A stretch of DNA of 64,000 nt from Pseudomonas lutea (GTDB taxonomy: Bacteria > Pseudomonadota > Gammaproteobacteria > Pseudomonadales > Pseudomonadaceae). Location: positions 558,001 through 622,000 of the forward strand of contig NZ_JRMB01000002.1 in the NCBI RefSeq assembly GCF_000759445.1, given 5' to 3'. Every line of letters begins with the position of its first letter. Within the stretch, counting starts at the first letter, position 1. Shown piece after piece: positions 1-9,428 of this stretch. A program made the translations under genes and the position numbers. The notes beneath the pieces are model-generated. The model was not told the DNA's origin and ran no database searches. It saw nothing but the letters and a program-made list of their open reading frames with translations.

Positions 1-1478
1 CGACCGCCGACACCCGTTTGATCGCGCTCAACGCCGACACCGGCAAGATGTGCGAAGACTTCGGCGACCACGGCTCGATCGACCTGAGCGCCAACATCGG
101 CACGTACGCACCGGGCGGTTACTACTCCACGTCGCCACCGGCGGTGACCAAAGACCTCGTGGTCATTGGCGGGCACGTTACCGACAACGTCTCCGTTGAC
201 GAACCTTCGGGCGTCATCCGCGCGTTTGACGTGCATACCGGCCGTCTGGTCTGGAATTGGGACAGCGGCAACCCGGACGACACCACGCCGCTTGCCGAGG
301 GCAAGACTTACACCCGCAACTCGCCCAACATGTGGTCGATGTTCAGTGTCGATGAGAAGCTGGGCATGCTCTACCTGCCAATGGGCAACCAGATGCCTGA
401 CCAGTGGGGCGGCAACCGCACCGAGGCGTCGGAGAAATTCAGTGCCGGCCTGGTCGCGCTGGACATCGCCACTGGTCAAGTGAAATGGAATTTCCAGTTC
501 ACTCATCATGACCTGTGGGACATGGACGTCGGCGGTCAGCCAACGCTCATGGACATGAAAACCGCTGACGGCGTGAAGCCGGCCGTGCTGGCCTCGACCA
601 AGCAAGGCAGCATCTATGTGCTGGACCGCAGCAACGGTCAGCCCATCGTGCCGATCAACGAAATTCCTGTTCCGCAGGGCGCGGTGGCGGGCGATCACAC
701 TTCGCCGACCCAACCCAAATCCGACCTGAACTTCATGCCGCCACCGCTGAAAGAGCGCGACATGTGGGGCGTCACGCCGTTTGACCAGATGCTGTGCCGA
801 ATCGATTTCAAATCGCTGCGCTACGAAGGCCCGTTCACACCGCCTTCGCTGCAAGGCTCGCTGGTCTATCCAGGCAACTTCGGCGTGTTTGACTGGGGCG
901 GCATTTCTGTCGACCCGGTGCGTCAGATTGCTTTCGTGAACCCGAGCTACATGGCGTTCCGCTCCAAGCTGGTGCCGGCAGCCGAAGTCGAAGGCGGCCC
1001 GGGCCGCAAGAGCGAAACCGAAGGCGTGCAACCGAACAAAGGCGCACCGTACGGTGTGATTCTTGAAGCGCTGCTGTCGCCGATGGGCCTGCCGTGCCAG
1101 GCACCGGCCTGGGGTTACGTGGCGGCGGTCGATCTGACCACCCACCAGACCATCTGGAAACACAAAAACGGCACCGTGCGCGACAGCTCGCCGGTTCCGA
1201 TCCCGCTGACCATGGGCGTGCCAAGCCTGGGCGGTACGTTCATCACCGCCAGCGGCGTGTCGTTCCTCAGCGCAACGCTGGACCAGTACCTGCGCGCCTA
1301 CGACGTACGTAACGGCAAGCAGCTGTGGGAAGGCCGTCTGCCTGCAGGCGCTCAGACCACGCCGATGACGTACACCGGCAAGGACGGCAAGCAATACGTG
1401 CTCGTCGTTGCCGGCGGTCATGGCTCGCTGGGCACCAAGCAGGGCGATTACGTCATCGCCTACAAGCTGCCGGACTGA
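1..1478 (+). CDS. gcd: PQQ-dependent membrane glucose dehydrogenase, C-terminal part (5' end outside window)
   Basis: The reading frame is open from base 3 and ends at a TGA at 1476-1478, giving about 491 residues. It matches the quinoprotein glucose dehydrogenase family, which oxidises glucose to gluconate in the periplasm and passes electrons to ubiquinone. Full-length proteins are about 800 residues with an N-terminal membrane domain, so about 300 residues lie upstream of the window. Visible features are beta-propeller repeat segments (LIALNADTGK, GLVALDIATGQ, GSIYVLDRSNG, YVAAVDLTTHQ), the HHDLWDMD motif near residue 170 and a typical C-terminal LVVAGGHGSLGTKQGDYVIAY segment. No internal stop or frameshift is visible. 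A strong terminator follows, so it is the last gene of its transcript. Confidence 0.95.
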   Translation, partial: TADTRLIALNADTGKMCEDFGDHGSIDLSANIGTYAPGGYYSTSPPAVTKDLVVIGGHVTDNVSVDEPSGVIRAFDVHTGRLVWNWDSGNPDDTTPLAEGKTYTRNSPNMWSMFSVDEKLGMLYLPMGNQMPDQWGGNRTEASEKFSAGLVALDIATGQVKWNFQFTHHDLWDMDVGGQPTLMDMKTADGVKPAVLASTKQGSIYVLDRSNGQPIVPINEIPVPQGAVAGDHTSPTQPKSDLNFMPPPLKERDMWGVTPFDQMLCRIDFKSLRYEGPFTPPSLQGSLVYPGNFGVFDWGGISVDPVRQIAFVNPSYMAFRSKLVPAAEVEGGPGRKSETEGVQPNKGAPYGVILEALLSPMGLPCQAPAWGYVAAVDLTTHQTIWKHKNGTVRDSSPVPIPLTMGVPSLGGTFITASGVSFLSATLDQYLRAYDVRNGKQLWEGRLPAGAQTTPMTYTGKDGKQYVLVVAGGHGSLGTKQGDYVIAYKLPD

Positions 1479-1500
1479 TTGCTCCGCTGCAGTAACACGA

Positions 1501-1532
1501 AAGGCGGTCATCGGAAGATGACCGCCTTTTTT
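1501..1532 (+). terminator. Rho-independent terminator after gcd
   Basis: AAGGCGGTCAT pairs with ATGACCGCC around a 6-base loop and runs straight into TTTTTT on the plus strand. It lies 22 bases past the gcd stop. The minus-strand side has only a short T-tract, so it mainly serves gcd. Confidence 0.9.
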
Positions 1533-1571
1533 ATGACTGCCAAATCCATTCAGGACCCGCGCAGCGAATGG

Positions 1572-2003
1572 TTACTTCTCGATTACCTCACCGCGCTGTG
1601 GGGCCAGCCGAGCGATAAAGCGATTTTGCGTCGTGACTGGAATGTGCTGCTCATTCATCGACTCGATCAGGTTTTCGACCAGCGCATTGAAATCACTGCG
1701 GCTCAGGTGCATGCCTTTGTGCGCCTCAGCCAGGCTGTCGCCGGTGTACGTGCAAGGCCCGCCCGCATCAGCGCAAAACTTCTCCACCAGCTTGTCGCGC
1801 ACCCGGACGATGTCGACCTTGGCGAAGTACTTGTAGATACGGTCATCTTTTGCCACACGGAGCAGCATTCCCTCGACGATTTTCTGGATGCCCGCACGCT
1901 GACCGAGGTCCTGATAAATGCTGTCGTCCTTGGATGGCTGTTGGGCACAGCCGACCAGCAACGAAAGACTGAACGCCAGGATGAGCCACAAAGACCGCCC
2001 CAT
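1572..2003 (-). CDS. Group 1 truncated hemoglobin, lipoprotein-anchored
   Basis: The protein has 143 residues. The N-terminus is a lipoprotein signal (SLSLLVGCAQQ, lipid-modified Cys at 19), followed by a group 1 truncated-globin fold: the IYQDLGQRAGI start, IVEGMLLRVAKD, a helix E/F region, and KGMHLSRSDF with the expected proximal haem His in HL. Globins of this group bind haem and O2, NO or CO; the lipid anchor places this one in the periplasm, which is unusual for a globin. The ATG shares one base with the stop of the upstream DUF3034 gene (TGATG), so translation is coupled. I preferred this start over a longer in-frame extension because the lipoprotein signal begins here. It is the last gene of a four-gene operon. 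Whether it acts as a sensor, a scavenger or an electron carrier cannot be told from sequence. Confidence 0.85.
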   Translation of the reverse strand: MGRSLWLILAFSLSLLVGCAQQPSKDDSIYQDLGQRAGIQKIVEGMLLRVAKDDRIYKYFAKVDIVRVRDKLVEKFCADAGGPCTYTGDSLAEAHKGMHLSRSDFNALVENLIESMNEQHIPVTTQNRFIARLAPQRGEVIEK

Positions 2004-2908
2004 CAGAAGCTCCCCTGCAGCGAAAGGTACGTGCCGTTCTGGTTGTCCAGCGTGGCGATTTCGCCGAGTTTCGCGTACGCCAGCACCACGGAGACGTGCT
2101 TGTTGGGGAACCAGCCGACGAAGAAATCCGCCCAGTCGCTTTCCCCGGCGAACGACAGATTGTCGGGCTTCTCGCGGTAGTCCATGCCCACGGCCCAATG
2201 GGGATTGAACAAGATGGCGGCGCCGCCTTCTTTCAGCACGCTGCGGGTGTCACGCCGGTCGCCACCGAAGCCCATCAGCCCGGTTTCGTTGGCGCGGCTG
2301 TAACGCAGACCGGCGTTGACCACCACGTTATAGCCGAAGGCTGCGCCCATGAACAAACGGCTTGCAGTCAGGTAACCCTCGACGTCCGAATCGCGCTTGG
2401 CGCCTACCAGACTGGGGATGAGAAAGTCATTCTGGTGCTTGTATTCCAGCCCAGCCGACACCTGCGGCAGCTGGTCGTAGATGAGGTCGCCGAACAGACG
2501 CACCTTCACGCCAAAAATGTCCTGGGTGAGATTGTCTTCGGGAAGGTTCAGCTTGCTCACCAGAGAACCCAAGTCAAAGCGCTGGTGAGCGTAGGAAATC
2601 TCTACGCGATTGCCGTACGACGCGGCAGCACCGACGACGTCCAGCGTGTAATCCGGCAAATCGACGTGGGTGGCGAACGCGCTGCCGCCCCATTCGCCCT
2701 GCTCGCCATACCCGGCCAGTACGGCCCACGGAATGATCCCGCCGCCCGCGCCGCCTTCGATGCTGCTGGCACCGCCGGTGGCTATCAGGCGGCCTTGATC
2801 GGCGTCGGCTGCGGGTGCCGTCAGCGTTGCGCCGCCCCCGACCAGGCTGGCCAACAACAAAGGATTCAAATACGCCGAGAGGCGACGCGCCTTTAGTCCG
2901 TGAACCAT
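2003..2908 (-). CDS. DUF3034 family protein, probably outer-membrane beta-barrel-like
   Basis: The protein has 301 residues, an N-terminal hydrophobic export signal (about residues 14-33) and a body rich in Gly, aromatic residues and alternating strands, ending in an aromatic residue (LQGSF) like many outer-membrane proteins. It resembles the DUF3034 family, for which I know no established function. The start of the mature part (GRLIATGGASSIEGGAGGG) is typical of the family. It lies 16 bases after the EAL gene and overlaps the globin gene by one base, so the genes are co-expressed. An envelope role next to a periplasmic globin and a cupredoxin-like protein is inference. Confidence 0.75.
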   Translation of the reverse strand: MVHGLKARRLSAYLNPLLLASLVGGGATLTAPAADADQGRLIATGGASSIEGGAGGGIIPWAVLAGYGEQGEWGGSAFATHVDLPDYTLDVVGAAASYGNRVEISYAHQRFDLGSLVSKLNLPEDNLTQDIFGVKVRLFGDLIYDQLPQVSAGLEYKHQNDFLIPSLVGAKRDSDVEGYLTASRLFMGAAFGYNVVVNAGLRYSRANETGLMGFGGDRRDTRSVLKEGGAAILFNPHWAVGMDYREKPDNLSFAGESDWADFFVGWFPNKHVSVVLAYAKLGEIATLDNQNGTYLSLQGSF

Positions 2909-2924
2909 CGTGACTCCATGAGCA

Positions 2925-5276
2925 TCAGTGCATCGTCATGCGAGGTGGAAGCTGTGAGCGTGCGATCCATGCTTCGAATGCGACCGCATTCAGCGGTCGG
3001 CTGATCAGGTAGCCTTGTGCGGTGTCGCACTGCCAGTGCTCCAGCAAGCGCAGGCTGTGTTCGTACTCGACGCCTTCGGCCACCACCTTCAGGCCCAGGT
3101 TGTGGCTCATCTCGATGGTCGAACGCACAATGACGGCGTCTTCGCTGGTTTCATCCAGATCGCGCACAAATGACTGGTCGATTTTCAATTCCTGTACCGG
3201 CAGCCGCTTGAGGTGCGCCAGCGAGGAATAACCGGTCCCGAAATCATCCACCGACAGGCTGATGCCGAATTCGCGCAACCGGTTCAAAACCTTCAGCGAT
3301 TGCTCGGGCTCGCGCATGATCGCGCTCTCGGTAATTTCAAAAATCAGTTGTTCCGCCGGGACACGGTGCAGCTTGAGCAGCGCCGAGACGCGGTCAGCCA
3401 GATTGCTGTCAACCAGATCGTCGGCCGAGATGTTTACCGACAGTTGCAACACCAAGCCACGCCGGGCCCATTCAGCCAGCTGGCGCAGCGCTTCCTCGAT
3501 GACCCAATTGGTAAGCAATTGAATGCTGCCAGTACGCTCTGCGAGCACGATGAATTCCGCCGGCGAGACAGAACCGAACTGCGGGTGCTGCCAGCGCAAC
3601 AAGGCTTCGGCCTGAGTCACCCGGCCGTTGCGGATATCCAGCTTGGGTTGGTAATGCAGAGCCAGTTCGCCATTGCGCGGCGCTTGGCGCAAGTCGCGGA
3701 TCAGGCTGATCTGTCGCTGATGGGCGACGTCCCGGCCTTCTACGTAGACCTGCAGACGACCCGGCAGCTGCGACGCATCCTGACGCGCAATGGACGCTCG
3801 CCTGAGCAGCTCGGCCGCCGAGTCGCCATCGGCCGGGTAAGCGGCGATGCCAATGCAGGCATCCATCGCGATGTCTTGCTCGCCAATGCGCTGGGGCTTG
3901 ACCAGCAATCGCTGCAATCGGTCAGCCACCGCGACGGCACTGTCGGTTTCAGCGTTATGCACCAGCAGCAAAAATTCGTTATCGGACAACCGCGCCACCG
4001 TGTCCCCGGGGCGTAGCGGTAGTTTGAGTTGCTCGCTGATCAGACGCAGCAATTGCTCTACGCCTTCCAGGCCGATGCTGCTGCTGATGCCACGAAAGTT
4101 GTCGATACCCAGATAGAGCAGAGCGACCGGCCGCTGAGAACTCACCGCACTGCCCAGGCGTTCCATGACCAGCGCTCGATTGGGCAGACCAGTCAGCGGG
4201 TCGTGCAAGGCGTTGTGCGCCAGCTGCACCTCGCGCTCGGCGATGCCGCTTTGCATCAGGTTGATCGCGCCGGCGAGCAAGCCCAGTTCGTCGCTGCGCT
4301 CCATCACCACCGGGGTGGTGTAATCCCCTTCGCCGATACGTCGGGCGGCGTTGGCGAGGGCACTTACTGGCCGCGACAGGCTGCGCGCCAGCAACAACGT
4401 GCCGAGCAGCGAACCGGCCAAGGCCACGACGGTGATCCAAAACAGCGTCTTGTCCAGCGGCGCAAAGGCTTGCATGGCCTGGTCAAGCGGGCTTTGCAAC
4501 AGGGCTACAACTTCGCCATCGCTGTCGCTGACACTGCCCAGCCGCAGCGTCTTGCTCAAGAAGCTCTGGTTCTGATGCTCGGTCATCTGCGCTTCGTCGC
4601 CGGGCGGATTCATCATCACGCTGCGCAGGCTGTCAAACAGCGGGTCGGGCTGGGTGCTGATCATTTGCCCGGGTTGCTGGTGCACGATCGACAGAAAAGA
4701 CACCTGCAAACCGCTCAAAGAACGCAGCTCCTGTGCCAGATCGCCGTCCATGCTGAACCCCATCACCACACGGGCAATCGGCAGCGGTGCCATCACGGTG
4801 CTTTCCACCAGCAGATGCGGCTGGCCTTGCAACGGCACAATCAGCATCGATTGATGCTTGCCCTTGAGATCGCGCAACGCCTGGATGTAGGGGAAGGGAG
4901 AACCCTCGGGAATCTGCCCCACGGTGCTGGCCATCACCGTGCCGTCCATGCCCAGCAAAAACATATCACTGGCGTTGATTCTGGCGCCGTGGTTAAGCAG
5001 CACCGAGCGAATGGTGGCTGAATCCGCCGAGGCCACCGCGTCGCGAAAGCCAAAATCGGTCGACAGCAATTGCACGGCGTCGCGCAGCCGCTTGCCGCGC
5101 ATTTCCAGCAAGCCTTCAAATACCCGGGTGCCCACTTCCAGCTGAGCCTGCGCCTGTTTGCGCACGGCATCCTGAGTCGCAGCCTTGACCGCCAGAAACA
5201 CGGCGAAGACCACGATCAACAGCAGCATGATCAACACGCTGGCAATCCGCGCCTGGAAGCTGAGGCGCACCTTCAT
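2925..5276 (-). CDS. Membrane GGDEF/EAL protein, likely c-di-GMP phosphodiesterase
   Basis: The 783-residue protein has a first membrane helix at about residues 10-32, a periplasmic sensor region to about 275, a second helix at about 278-298, a HAMP segment, a GGDEF domain (about 355-510) and an EAL domain (about 525-775). The GGDEF active site is degraded to LSDNEF, so cyclase activity is unlikely. The EAL domain looks intact: the EAL signature in QAEALLRWQHP, EITES, DDFGTGYSS, KIDQSFV and AEGVE. It should therefore degrade c-di-GMP in response to a periplasmic signal. The ATG overlaps the stop of the upstream cupredoxin-like gene by four bases, tying it to that gene and to the DUF3034 and globin genes. 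The ligand is unknown; the neighbours suggest copper, redox state or a diatomic gas. Confidence 0.9.
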   Translation of the reverse strand: MKVRLSFQARIASVLIMLLLIVVFAVFLAVKAATQDAVRKQAQAQLEVGTRVFEGLLEMRGKRLRDAVQLLSTDFGFRDAVASADSATIRSVLLNHGARINASDMFLLGMDGTVMASTVGQIPEGSPFPYIQALRDLKGKHQSMLIVPLQGQPHLLVESTVMAPLPIARVVMGFSMDGDLAQELRSLSGLQVSFLSIVHQQPGQMISTQPDPLFDSLRSVMMNPPGDEAQMTEHQNQSFLSKTLRLGSVSDSDGEVVALLQSPLDQAMQAFAPLDKTLFWITVVALAGSLLGTLLLARSLSRPVSALANAARRIGEGDYTTPVVMERSDELGLLAGAINLMQSGIAEREVQLAHNALHDPLTGLPNRALVMERLGSAVSSQRPVALLYLGIDNFRGISSSIGLEGVEQLLRLISEQLKLPLRPGDTVARLSDNEFLLLVHNAETDSAVAVADRLQRLLVKPQRIGEQDIAMDACIGIAAYPADGDSAAELLRRASIARQDASQLPGRLQVYVEGRDVAHQRQISLIRDLRQAPRNGELALHYQPKLDIRNGRVTQAEALLRWQHPQFGSVSPAEFIVLAERTGSIQLLTNWVIEEALRQLAEWARRGLVLQLSVNISADDLVDSNLADRVSALLKLHRVPAEQLIFEITESAIMREPEQSLKVLNRLREFGISLSVDDFGTGYSSLAHLKRLPVQELKIDQSFVRDLDETSEDAVIVRSTIEMSHNLGLKVVAEGVEYEHSLRLLEHWQCDTAQGYLISRPLNAVAFEAWIARSQLPPRMTMH

Positions 5277-5944
5277 TCGTGGGCCGCTTTATGAAACGCA
5301 TCGCCAAACGCGCTGGACGGTGGCGCGGCAGGTGCGGCGTCAGCATTGGGCTGCACGGCTATGCTGAAACGCTGCTTGAGCCCTCCAGCCGGGATATCGA
5401 TGTCGCCGCCGGAAACGGGCTGCATGTCCGGCGCTTGCGGGTGCCAAAGGGTGACCGCGTAATGACCGGCCGGCACTTGGTCGAGAGTCAGCGTGCCCTT
5501 GGCATCGCTGACCCCGAACCAGCCATCATCGGTGACGTACACATAGCCGAGCATCCAGTCATGGACATTGCAGCCGAGCACCACCACGCCTGGCTTGTCG
5601 AACAGCACAGGGTCCGAAGGCGTGCCGCCATAGAGCCGCAGCTCGAATCGCTTGGGCGTCGAGAAGGAATACACCTGATGGCGAATTTGGTCGCTGTTGG
5701 GGAAGCGGATCTGGGTACCGCTGCGTACCGCCAGCACACGCGGTGCAAACTGCTGATTGCGTTGGTCCATGTCGGCCTTCAGCTCGCCGGCAGCCGGTTG
5801 GGCACCGCCACGCAGGGTCAGTACTGCGTCGGCAAGTGGTTTACCCTGGGCATCGACAAACTCGGCCGTCAAGGTTGCCGCACTGGCAAAGGTGCCCTGC
5901 AGAGCGGTCACAATCAGCAACAATGAAACAGCAAGTCGGCGCAT
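5273..5944 (-). CDS. Periplasmic cupredoxin-like protein (methylamine-utilization type)
   Basis: The protein has 223 residues with a cleavable signal peptide (RRLAVSLLLIVTALQGTFASA). The body resembles proteins commonly annotated as methylamine utilization protein, which have a plastocyanin-like fold. A possible type 1 copper site is visible: a His in IRHQVYSFS and a Cys, His and Met in VVLGCNVHDWM. A carboxypeptidase-regulatory-like segment follows (GTLTLDQVPAGHYAVTLWHP). The ATG at 5944 fits the signal peptide; the longer upstream extension has no such feature. It is the first gene of the operon, overlapping the EAL gene by four bases. No methylamine dehydrogenase genes lie nearby, so the usual name should not be read as a function. 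Confidence 0.75.
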   Translation of the reverse strand: MRRLAVSLLLIVTALQGTFASAATLTAEFVDAQGKPLADAVLTLRGGAQPAAGELKADMDQRNQQFAPRVLAVRSGTQIRFPNSDQIRHQVYSFSTPKRFELRLYGGTPSDPVLFDKPGVVVLGCNVHDWMLGYVYVTDDGWFGVSDAKGTLTLDQVPAGHYAVTLWHPQAPDMQPVSGGDIDIPAGGLKQRFSIAVQPNADAAPAAPPSSAFGDAFHKAAHE

Positions 5945-6145
5945 AACGGGTGTTCCAGAACGGCGTGGCCGGCTGAGCCAGCTTAGGCAATGATTTTCAG
6001 CGTAGCGCGTGGATCGGCAGTCTGCGATTTCAGACGAGCATTCAGCGAAATGCACACGGCCATTAATCCATCGGATCTCCGGGGCGGCAGTGCGCTCCAC
6101 AGGGTTTGATATCCACCCTTCAGTCATTGCTATCGACCGTTGCTA

Positions 6146-6173
6146 TTGAAACCTGAGTCCATTCGCCCCATCT
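6146..6173 (+). promoter_or_regulatory. Predicted sigma-32 (RpoH) heat-shock promoter of the Lon-type protease gene
   Basis: TTGAAA at 6146-6151 is followed after 14 bases by CCCCATCT at 6166-6173. This matches the known RpoH consensus (TTGAAA, 13-14 bases, CCCCAT) at all core positions. The site ends 30 bases before the start codon. Confidence 0.85.
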
Positions 6174-6203
6174 AAGGCTCATCTCCATTTATGCAGGTGC
6201 CCC

Positions 6204-8621
6204 ATGAGCGACCAGCAATCCGACGACAACCAGCCGCATCCGGACGACGATCACGAGCACGAAGTGTTCGGTTCGGACAGAAAGAGCCTCGCCCTGCCCG
6301 GCCAGAACCTGCCCGATCAGGTCTACATCATCCCGATTCACAACCGCCCTTTCTTCCCCGCGCAAGTGCTGCCGGTGATCGTCAATGAAGAGCCGTGGGC
6401 CGAGACCCTGGAGCTGGTGAGCAAGTCTGATCATCACTCGCTGGCCCTGTTTTTCATGGACACCCCGCCTGACGATCCGCGTCATTTCGATACCAAGGCG
6501 TTGCCGGAATACGGCACGCTGGTCAAGGTGCACCACGCCAGCCGTGAAAACGGCAAGCTGCAGTTCGTTGCCCAGGGCCTGAGCCGCGTGCGTATCAAGA
6601 CCTGGCTCAAGCACCACCGTCCGCCGTTTCTGGTGGAGGTCGAATACCCGCACCAGCCCAATGAGCCGACCGACGAGGTCAAGGCCTACGGCATGGCGCT
6701 GATCAACGCGATCAAGGAGCTGCTGCCGCTTAACCCGCTGTACAGCGAGGAGCTGAAGAACTACCTCAACCGCTTCAGCCCAAACGATCCGTCGCCGCTG
6801 ACCGACTTTGCCGCCGCCCTGACCTCCGCCACCGGCGTCGAGTTGCAGCAGGTGCTTGATTGCGTGCCCGTGCTCAAGCGCATGGAAAAAGTCCTGCCGA
6901 TGCTGCGCAAGGAAGTGGAAGTTGCGCGCCTGCAGAAAGAGATTTCCGCCGAGGTGAACCGCAAGATCGGTGAGCATCAGCGCGAGTTCTTCCTCAAGGA
7001 ACAGCTCAAGGTCATCCAGCAAGAGCTGGGGCTTACCAAGGACGATCGCAGCGCCGACATCGAACAATTCGAGGAGCGCCTGGTAGGCAAGACCTTGCCG
7101 CCACAGGCCCGCAAGCGCATCGACGAAGAGATCAACAAGCTCTCTGTGCTGGAAACCGGCTCGCCGGAATACGCGGTCACCCGCAACTATCTGGACTGGG
7201 CAAGCTCGGTACCCTGGGGCGTGTACGGCGAAGACAAGCTCGATTTGAAGCACGCGCGCAAAGTCCTTGATCAGCATCACGCGGGTCTCGACGACATCAA
7301 GAGCCGCATTCTCGAGTTCCTCGCCGTCGGCGCCTACAAGGGCGAAATCTCCGGGTCCATCGTGCTGCTGGTCGGCCCGCCAGGCGTGGGTAAAACCAGC
7401 GTGGGCAAGTCGATCGCCGAATCCCTCGGACGGCCGTTCTACCGTTTCAGCGTCGGCGGCATGCGTGACGAGGCCGAGATCAAGGGCCATCGCCGCACCT
7501 ACATCGGCGCTCAGCCGGGCAAACTGGTGCAGGCGTTGAAGGACATGGAAGTGATGAACCCGGTCATCATGCTCGACGAGATCGACAAGATGGGCCAGAG
7601 CTTCCAGGGCGACCCGGCTTCCGCGCTGCTTGAGACGCTGGACCCGGAGCAGAACGTCGAATTCCTCGACCACTACCTTGATCTGCGTCTGGACCTGTCG
7701 AAGGTGCTGTTCATCTGCACCGCGAACACGCTGGACTCGATCCCCGGCCCGTTGCTGGACCGTATGGAAGTGATTCGTCTGTCGGGTTACATCACCGAAG
7801 AAAAGCTGGCCATTGCCAAGCGCCATCTGTGGCCCAAGCAGTTGGCCAAGGCGGGCGTTTCGAAAACCAGCCTGACCATCAGCGACAGCGCACTGCGCGC
7901 GGTCATTGAGGGGTATGCCCGCGAAGCCGGTGTACGGCAGCTGGAAAAGCAGCTGGGCAAAATCGTACGCAAGGCCGTGGTCAACTTGCTGGATAACCCG
8001 GACACCGTGGTCAAGATCGGCCCGAAAGAGCTGGAAGCTTCGCTGGGCATGGCCGTATTCCGCAACGAGCAAGTGCTGTCGGGTACCGGCGTCATCACCG
8101 GGCTGGCCTGGACCAGCATGGGCGGCGCGACACTGCCGATCGAGGCGACGCGCATACACACGCTCAACCGCGGCTTCAAACTCACCGGGCAGCTGGGTGA
8201 CGTGATGAAGGAGTCTGCGGAAATCGCCTACAGCTACGTCAGCTCCAACCTGTCCAAATTCGGCGGCGACAAAACCTTCTTCGACGAAGCGTTTGTGCAC
8301 CTGCACGTGCCTGAAGGCGCGACGCCGAAAGACGGCCCAAGCGCGGGAGTGACCATGGCCAGCGCATTGCTCTCGCTGGCGCGCAACCAGGCGCCGAAAA
8401 AGGGCGTGGCCATGACCGGCGAACTGACGTTGACCGGGCATGTCCTGCCTATCGGCGGCGTGCGGGAAAAAGTCATCGCTGCCCGCCGGCAGAAGATTTA
8501 CGAGCTGATCCTGCCTGAAGCCAACCGCGGCAACTTCGAGGAGTTGCCCGATTACCTCAAGGAAGGCATCACCGCGCATTTCGCCAAACGCTTTGCCGAC
8601 GTCGCGAAGATATTGTTCTAA
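6204..8621 (+). CDS. asrA: ATP-dependent Lon-family protease (second Lon, AsrA type)
   Basis: This 805-residue cytoplasmic AAA+ serine protease has an N-terminal substrate-binding LON domain (about residues 30-230), a coiled-coil stretch, an ATPase domain with Walker [10 protein letters not shown] (Gly391 onward) and Walker [10 protein letters not shown], and a C-terminal peptidase domain. The catalytic dyad is visible as Ser713 in KDGPSAGV and Lys756 in REKVIAA. Pseudomonads carry a housekeeping Lon and a second copy named AsrA in P. aeruginosa, linked to the aminoglycoside stress response. Adjacency to an ICP-like gene and to the pdxJ-algU block matches the AsrA locus, so I call this the second copy. 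A heat-shock promoter precedes it and a 12-bp hairpin follows the stop. Confidence 0.9.
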   Translation: MSDQQSDDNQPHPDDDHEHEVFGSDRKSLALPGQNLPDQVYIIPIHNRPFFPAQVLPVIVNEEPWAETLELVSKSDHHSLALFFMDTPPDDPRHFDTKALPEYGTLVKVHHASRENGKLQFVAQGLSRVRIKTWLKHHRPPFLVEVEYPHQPNEPTDEVKAYGMALINAIKELLPLNPLYSEELKNYLNRFSPNDPSPLTDFAAALTSATGVELQQVLDCVPVLKRMEKVLPMLRKEVEVARLQKEISAEVNRKIGEHQREFFLKEQLKVIQQELGLTKDDRSADIEQFEERLVGKTLPPQARKRIDEEINKLSVLETGSPEYAVTRNYLDWASSVPWGVYGEDKLDLKHARKVLDQHHAGLDDIKSRILEFLAVGAYKGEISGSIVLLVGPPGVGKTSVGKSIAESLGRPFYRFSVGGMRDEAEIKGHRRTYIGAQPGKLVQALKDMEVMNPVIMLDEIDKMGQSFQGDPASALLETLDPEQNVEFLDHYLDLRLDLSKVLFICTANTLDSIPGPLLDRMEVIRLSGYITEEKLAIAKRHLWPKQLAKAGVSKTSLTISDSALRAVIEGYAREAGVRQLEKQLGKIVRKAVVNLLDNPDTVVKIGPKELEASLGMAVFRNEQVLSGTGVITGLAWTSMGGATLPIEATRIHTLNRGFKLTGQLGDVMKESAEIAYSYVSSNLSKFGGDKTFFDEAFVHLHVPEGATPKDGPSAGVTMASALLSLARNQAPKKGVAMTGELTLTGHVLPIGGVREKVIAARRQKIYELILPEANRGNFEELPDYLKEGITAHFAKRFADVAKILF

Positions 8622-8644
8622 AGCGCGACTTCTGGGGAAGCGTC

Positions 8645-8674
8645 CGCCGCGGCGATGGCTGTATCGCCGCGGCG
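8645..8674. other. Perfect 12-bp GC-rich hairpin after the protease gene
   Basis: CGCCGCGGCGAT and ATCGCCGCGGCG form a perfect inverted repeat around the 6-base loop GGCTGT, starting 24 bases after the stop codon. There is no T-tract, so it is not a standard intrinsic terminator. It may protect the mRNA 3' end. Confidence 0.7.
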
Positions 8675-8721
8675 GGCGCGTTGGCGGCGTTCGCAGAGCT
8701 CCTTCAGTGGAGCGTTTTACT

Positions 8722-8813
8722 TGTAAGAGCGCGCTTGCCCGCGAAAAGGCCGGCTCATTCGGCGCCTGTTCGTAGGACGTGACGACGTCTTCGCGGGCAA
8801 GGGCGCTCCTACA
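8722..8813. repeat. REPIN: inverted pair of REP palindromes
   Basis: The left arm TGTAAGAGCGCGCTTGCCCG (8722 on) and the inverted right arm (8790-8813, ending GGCGCTCCTACA) flank a 44-base spacer. The same family occurs at 11157-11247 and 42920-43011. The 323-base gap between the protease and ICP genes holds this element and the 12-bp hairpin, and nothing else I can recognise until the ICP ribosome-binding site. Confidence 0.9.
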
Positions 8814-8944
8814 ATTCGGTCCAGACGCGAGCCCGGAATTCGACCTGGTCGCCGGTTAGCCTGGTATCCACCCACCCCAAGTGTCTGCCGGGTTTCAACA
8901 TCTTCGGTTATGCTCCCCTCACGTTGCCTACGACCGGAGCCTTT

Positions 8945-9337
8945 ATGACCCCTGCCCGCCTGCTCGTCCCCCTCAGCCTTTGCTTCCTCGCTGCCTGCGC
9001 GCAGACGCCGAAACACATCGTGTCCCTGGACAACCAGACAGACTGCCCGCTCACCCTGCAAACCGGCCAGACGTTGATACTCATGCTGCCCAGCAATCCA
9101 ACGACCGGGTATCGCTGGCTGATGCAGAATCCCGCTCCATCCATACTCAACAGCCTTGGGCCTGAAGTGTTCAATGCCTCCAGAGAGGTCGGGCTGGTGG
9201 GCGAAGGCGGTCAGTCGGTGTGGCGTTACCGGGCGGCCAATCCAGGCGAGGGGCATCTCATGATGACGTACCAGCAGCCGTGGGCACCTGAGGTGCGTCC
9301 CGAGCGTACCTTCGACTGCGTCATCACGGTGAAATAG
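8945..9337 (+). CDS. icp: Chagasin/ICP-family inhibitor of cysteine peptidases, lipoprotein
   Basis: The protein has 130 residues with a lipoprotein signal ending LAACA (Cys at about 18). The body shows chagasin-family (MEROPS I42) motifs: NPTTGYRW in the first inhibitory loop, GEGHLMM in the second and a QPW near the end. These proteins block papain-type peptidases by filling the active-site cleft. The ATG at 8945 follows a GGAG site (8935-8939) and is chosen over an upstream ATG because it begins the lipoprotein signal. In P. aeruginosa the homologous gene also neighbours the AsrA protease gene. No papain-like peptidase is encoded in the window, so the target is unknown. Confidence 0.85.
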   Translation: MTPARLLVPLSLCFLAACAQTPKHIVSLDNQTDCPLTLQTGQTLILMLPSNPTTGYRWLMQNPAPSILNSLGPEVFNASREVGLVGEGGQSVWRYRAANPGEGHLMMTYQQPWAPEVRPERTFDCVITVK

Positions 9338-9428
9338 GCTGGATTGACGTTGACGACAAGATGAGGTTTCGGCAAGGCGGGACAATTGGCTAAAATGCCG
9401 CACTTTTCGCCTGTCCCCCGGAATTGCC

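Noticed and set aside
6189..8579. A 796-residue open frame on the minus strand across the Lon-type gene
   Set aside because: It mirrors the codon pattern of the real gene in GC-rich DNA. It has no domain or ribosome-binding site, and the plus-strand protein is a clear Lon protease.
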